Source: JBNJEM01 sp051745935
GTDB lineage: Bacteria; Planctomycetota; Planctomycetia; Pirellulales; Pirellulaceae
DNA length: 19,075 bases
Assembly (NCBI GenBank): GCA_051745935.1
Contig: JBNJEM010000071.1
Location: 1-19,075 of the forward strand
Direction of reading: 5' to 3'
Shown: one piece after another, positions 16,313 to 19,075 of the stretch
How positions within the stretch are numbered: the stretch's first letter is position 1
How the letters are laid out: each line of letters starts with the position of its first letter
Notes under the pieces: model-generated
Told to the model about the DNA's origin: nothing
Database searches by the model: none
The model's input: the letters and a program-made list of their open reading frames with translations, nothing else
Translations under genes and position numbers: made by a program

Positions 16313-16341
16313 ATTATACAGCCAGTAACGAAAGGCGTGAA
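16313..16341 (-). promoter_or_regulatory. Sigma-70-type promoter of the small-ORF/protease operon
   Basis: On the minus strand, TTCACG (16341-16336, 4 of 6 matches to TTGACA) and a perfect TATAAT (16318-16313) are separated by 17 bp. Transcription would start near 16306, giving a leader of about 22 nt with GGGGAAAGG before the ATG at 16284. The spacer (16319-16335) is made of a degenerate family A arm beginning CAGCCAGTAACGAAA on the plus strand. Confidence 0.5.
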
Positions 16342-16355
16342 TCGTCACACCAAAC

Positions 16356-16459
16356 TATATTTCAGGCGGTTGGATTTTTCCGGGTGGAAAGCTGCCCGAC
16401 GCAAGCCGTCCTCCCGTTGGTCGGACTCGCGGCGGAGAAAGTCATCCGCGACCGGTATA
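16356..16459 (-). repeat. Family B 104-bp dispersed repeat, copy 4
   Basis: This reverse-oriented copy reads TATATTTCAGGCGG to CGCGACCGGTATA on the plus strand. It starts 71 bp upstream of the small coupled gene at 16284. Relative to that gene it has the same orientation as copy 3 has to the gene at 10494: the CCTGAAATATA end faces the start codon. Confidence 0.85.
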
Positions 16460-17053
16460 TTACTGGGTATCGGACGGTTGGCCGCCTGTTCGGCAAACGT
16501 AGGACGTTTGGCTGGCTTTCCTTGCCCGATCCATACGGTTTCCGTAACTGGTGGAATCGGCGCCAGCCGAAAACGCCGAAAAAGTCGAGAGATGCCCCCC
16601 ACTTCATTTCCACCGAGATCAGGGTATACGAGGCGTGCCTTGGAGTTCGTGACGCTCGCTGCTAACAGGGAACGCGTCTCGCTCCCTCCGTGTCCTCCGT
16701 GGTGGGGACGAGGAGAGAGGCCGAAAGCCCGAGCGTGCGGGGCCATTAGTTTCTTGCCCGTGAACGATTATCACGCGGCAATCAGCCGTTTGGCGACGAT
16801 GGCCGTGAAAATAGGGAGACTGCGGTGACTGTATCGACGAAGACCTGAAAATCGGCTTTGCCTCGTTGTTTTAGTCGAGACACTAAATAGGAATCTCATG
16901 ATCAGCCGCCGGAATCCGGGTTTTCGTGCCATGCGGTTCGGACCGATTGGTGGGCTGGTTCCACTGGAATTCCTTTCCAATCCAAGCCCCTTTCCTCCGT
17001 GCTTTCATAGCCTACCCAGGATTCCATCTCCAGAACTCCAGAAAAGGAACGTT

Positions 17054-18511
17054 ATGATGTCATGGCGCCGTTGGCAAAGCCCCGCAAGAATCTTTTCGTT
17101 GGCCGTCCTGATCCTGGCTCTCCTTTCGGGGCTAGTCGCGGCTCAGCAATGGGGGCAGCCGGCGGGCCAGCCTTCGCTGTCCTCCTCGCCTGGCTTCCAG
17201 CCGATCGCAATGGAGTCGAAGCCCCTCGGAGTTGAGCCCGCGGGGGTGCCGCTTGCTCGGAGTCGGCCAGGTAGGACGAGTCCGGCGGGGCACGAGTCTT
17301 CGAACGCCGCGACATTACTGCCCACCGCGACGAACGATCCACACTGGATTTCAGGGCCCGCGCGGCCCGCGAGATACCAGGGCTCGGCGCCAAATTCCGT
17401 GGCCTCACCAAATGGTTTTCGAGTGGGATCGATTTCGGTCGTGCCGTACGGTCGACTGTGGGCCGACATGATCTATTCCTCCAGCCGGGCAACGCCTGGG
17501 GATTACATCCTTTGGATCGACTCGCCGGACGACCAAGGCGAAGAGACGTTCGTGATCGATGCGCGACGGAGTCGTGTGGGGATCGATCTGGAGGGGCCGG
17601 AAGTCGACGTGTTCGGTGGCATGAACGGCGGCGGGAAAGTTGAAATTGACTTCTTTGGGACCTTTCCGAACAGGAACCAAACGAACGTGCGACTGCGACA
17701 CGTCTATTGGGAGGCCAAGAACGAGAATCTGCGCATGCTGGCTGGGCAAACCTGGGACGTGACATCCCCGTTGCTACCCAACACGGTGAACTTTCCCGTG
17801 GCGTGGGCCGCCGGCAACATTGGCTATCGCAGGACGCAGTTCCGACTGGAACGTTATCTGCACTTCTCCGATGACGTGACCCTCTCGCTGCAAGGTGCCC
17901 TGGCTCAGAACATTGTTCCCGACCTGGCTAACGTGTCCGGCGTGACGCGTGAAACCGGCGACTGGCCGATGGTGCAAGCCCGCACCGCGCTGACTTTCCC
18001 GGGGGCGTGGCAACACCCGTGGACGATTGGCTGGTCCGGCCATATTGGAGAGACCGGTTTCGATTTCAACCAGCTAGATCCGCCCGAAGACGACGCCCGT
18101 TTCCGAACGTGGTCGGTGAACGCCGACCTCGACTTGCCCCTCACCGACCGACTTGGCGTCCACGGCGAGTTCTTCACCGGGTCGAATCTGAGTAATCTGC
18201 TAGGTGGAATCGTGCAGGGAATCGGTTCCGTCAGCCGCGAACCGGTTCGCTCCACCGGAGGATGGGGAGAGATTTGGTTCGATTGGAATTCGAGTGTCAC
18301 CAGTCACGTGGGGGTGAGCGTGGACGATCCCAACAACAATGATCTCCTGCGGGGACGCACGTACAACCGTGTGGTTTACAGCAACGTGTGGATCCAGCTG
18401 ACGAATGACCTCCGCACCGGATTTGAAGTCTCGGATTGGCGCACCTCCTACCGCACCAAGAATCCAGGCAAAGCGACCGTCGTGGATTGGACCCTTATGT
18501 ATAGATTCTAG
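17054..18511 (+). CDS. Outer-membrane beta-barrel porin, DcaP-like
   Basis: This 485-aa protein has a signal peptide (MMSWRRWQSP, a hydrophobic core and cleavage near VAA-QQW at about residue 30). A Pro/Ser-rich linker follows to about 120. The remainder has alternating amphipathic strands, with RVGIDLEGPEVDVFGGMNGGGKVEIDFFG read as separate strands RVGIDLEG and KVEIDFFG. Then come VRLRHVYWE and LLPNTVNFPVAWAAGNIGYRR. It ends in Phe (MYRF), the aromatic C-terminal residue typical of outer-membrane barrels inserted by BamA. The likely role is passage of small solutes; the substrate is unknown. The ATG at 17054 has AAAGGA 6 nt upstream; the in-frame ATG at 16898 adds 52 Pro-rich residues before the signal and is rejected. 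Confidence 0.72.
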   Translation: MMSWRRWQSPARIFSLAVLILALLSGLVAAQQWGQPAGQPSLSSSPGFQPIAMESKPLGVEPAGVPLARSRPGRTSPAGHESSNAATLLPTATNDPHWISGPARPARYQGSAPNSVASPNGFRVGSISVVPYGRLWADMIYSSSRATPGDYILWIDSPDDQGEETFVIDARRSRVGIDLEGPEVDVFGGMNGGGKVEIDFFGTFPNRNQTNVRLRHVYWEAKNENLRMLAGQTWDVTSPLLPNTVNFPVAWAAGNIGYRRTQFRLERYLHFSDDVTLSLQGALAQNIVPDLANVSGVTRETGDWPMVQARTALTFPGAWQHPWTIGWSGHIGETGFDFNQLDPPEDDARFRTWSVNADLDLPLTDRLGVHGEFFTGSNLSNLLGGIVQGIGSVSREPVRSTGGWGEIWFDWNSSVTSHVGVSVDDPNNNDLLRGRTYNRVVYSNVWIQLTNDLRTGFEVSDWRTSYRTKNPGKATVVDWTLMYRF

Positions 18512-18592
18512 TCGGCCATCGCCGCAGCCCAGGTCAAAGACGGTATCGTCCTTCGTTAACTGGGCAAGTTCGACCATTTTTTGTAACCGTTC
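18512..18592 (-). pseudogene. SAM-dependent methyltransferase fragment
   Basis: Minus-strand reading gives QKMVELAQLTK then DDTVFDLGCGDGR, the start of a class I methyltransferase with SAM-binding motif I (DLGCGDGR). The homology stops right at the porin stop codon, so the rest of the catalytic domain is missing. Upstream, the coding similarity gives way to the family D element whose end is at 18578-18582. Both ends are lost, so it is a relic of about 27 codons, not a gene. It shows that a methyltransferase gene or a copy of one was once here. Confidence 0.65.
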
Positions 18593-18837
18593 ACGGGCAA
18601 GAGCCTGATATCCGCAGGCGTTCGCACTTCCGTGGCACATCTTGACGTAGTGCTTTTCAAGGTGCAAATGCCACGGGCTTGTCCCGTGGTCCGTTACGTT
18701 CCACGCTACCGACAGGCCAGGAGTGGTGTATCTAACCGGTTTGTAGCGGCGAGCGTGAACCACCACGGGACAAGCCCGTGGCATCCATGCGGGCCTTGCG
18801 TGTCCAGGCCGTGCAGCAGCACCCGTGAGCGGTTACG
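18582..18837 (+). repeat. Family D 256-bp element with nested inverted repeats
   Basis: Outer arms TGTAACCGTTCACGGG (18582-18597) and CCCGTGAGCGGTTACG (18822-18837) match as inverted repeats at 14 of 16 positions. A TTTT/AAAA pair extends them by a few bases. Inside, a perfect 23-bp inverted pair (18668-18690 and 18762-18784) is itself palindromic (CCACGGG-CTTGT-CCCGTGG). The inner segment of 117 bp is thus bounded by hairpins. No transposase or coding capacity is seen, consistent with a non-autonomous MITE/REP-like element. Confidence 0.75.
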
Positions 18838-18928
18838 AAAATCTTTCGGGCGGCGGAGCGACTTGGGCTCTTCCATTTGCTGGATGGCTGGCTATCCCTT
18901 AGACTAATGGTTTCCGACAATCGCATTG

Positions 18929-19075
18929 TGTAACGGTTCACGGGCAAAAGACCGATATCCGCGGACGTTTGCACGTCTGTTGCACATATTGAGGAAAGGC
19001 TTTTGGAGGTGCAAATGCCACGGGCTTGTCCCGTGGTCCGTTACGTTCCACGCTACCGAGGGCTAGGCGTGGTGT
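18929..19075 (+). repeat. Family D, second copy cut by the window end
   Basis: It aligns to 18582-18729 with almost no gaps. The outer arm TGTAACGGTTCACGGG, the GGTGCAAATG junction and the palindrome CCACGGG-CTTGT-CCCGTGG are all present. The first 80 bp are clearly diverged, while the palindromic part is nearly identical. The window stops inside the inner segment, so the right end is not visible. Confidence 0.8.

Larger units (their letters stand above)
16285..17053. other. Divergent intergenic region with family B copy 4 and repeat relics
   Basis: This 769-bp region separates the divergent protease operon and porin gene. It contains the operon promoter, a degenerate family A arm (16319-16340) and family B copy 4 (16356-16459). 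A solitary family D end, TTGCCCGTGAACGATTA, lies at 16755-16771. From 16460 to 16750 no gene is recognisable, and the open frames there run through the repeats. Porin promoter elements are not clear. Confidence 0.55.
18512..19075. other. Intergenic region at the window end, mostly family D repeats
   Basis: This 564-bp stretch follows the porin. It contains the methyltransferase fragment (18512-18592), a complete family D element (18582-18837), 91 bp of unassigned sequence and a second family D copy cut by the window end (18929-19075). I see no gene, promoter or terminator. Confidence 0.6.

Noticed and set aside
16013..16828. 271-codon plus-strand frame upstream of the porin
   Set aside because: It runs antisense through the protease start, the small gene and family B copy 4; its middle is translated repeat.
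18200..18784. 194-codon minus-strand frame containing DLGCGDGR
   Set aside because: It joins repeat-derived sequence, a short methyltransferase scrap and the antisense of the porin 3' end, so it is not a single gene. Only the scrap is kept as a pseudogene.

Overview
The window looks like a chromosomal segment of a planctomycete (Planctomycetota, possibly Pirellulales). This is inferred from the gene families: short zinc-ribbon proteins, a DUF11-repeat protein with a huge acidic linker, a Tat-exported ThuA protein, a TIGR01777 epimerase, a porin-like barrel, and wide gaps full of short repeats. The DNA is fairly GC-rich, with no rRNA, tRNA, CRISPR, transposase or phage genes. The gene set is mostly housekeeping and cell envelope, with few operons.

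Layout. 91-765 (-): zinc-ribbon/four-helix membrane protein. 1461-4202 (-): envelope protein with four DUF11 repeats. 4830-5951 (+): M50 site-2 protease, convergent with 5979-6779 (-), a fumarylacetoacetate hydrolase family enzyme. 7574-7843 (+): small membrane protein, then aroA at 8044-9321 (+). 9454-9684 (-): zinc-ribbon protein. 10494-11165 (+): exported protein of unknown function, convergent with a cyclophilin lipoprotein at 11227-11973 (-). 12649-13545 (+): ThuA protein. 13949-14857 (+): epimerase. 14936-16284 (-): a two-gene operon, a 45-aa protein coupled by an ATGA overlap to a membrane-tethered trypsin-like protease. 17054-18511 (+): beta-barrel porin. Last comes a methyltransferase scrap beside repeat DNA.

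The most unusual content is intergenic. Four repeat families fill the gaps and are absent from the genes. Family A is a 72-bp hairpin element: four copies, each with 13-bp arms spaced 59 bp start to start; three copies lie 64-130 bp upstream of a minus-strand start codon. Family B is a 104-bp element: four equal-length copies, three of them 45-71 bp upstream of a start codon. Family C is a near-perfect tandem duplication of a 113-bp unit carrying small hairpins. Family D is a 256-bp element with nested inverted repeats, with a partial second copy and scattered pieces. No transposase is present, so A, B and D look like non-autonomous MITE- or REP-like elements. Translated, they yield spurious ORFs that can contaminate annotation.

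No defence or biosynthetic cluster is visible. The best candidates for something undescribed are the fixed-length A and B elements and the small-ORF/protease operon.
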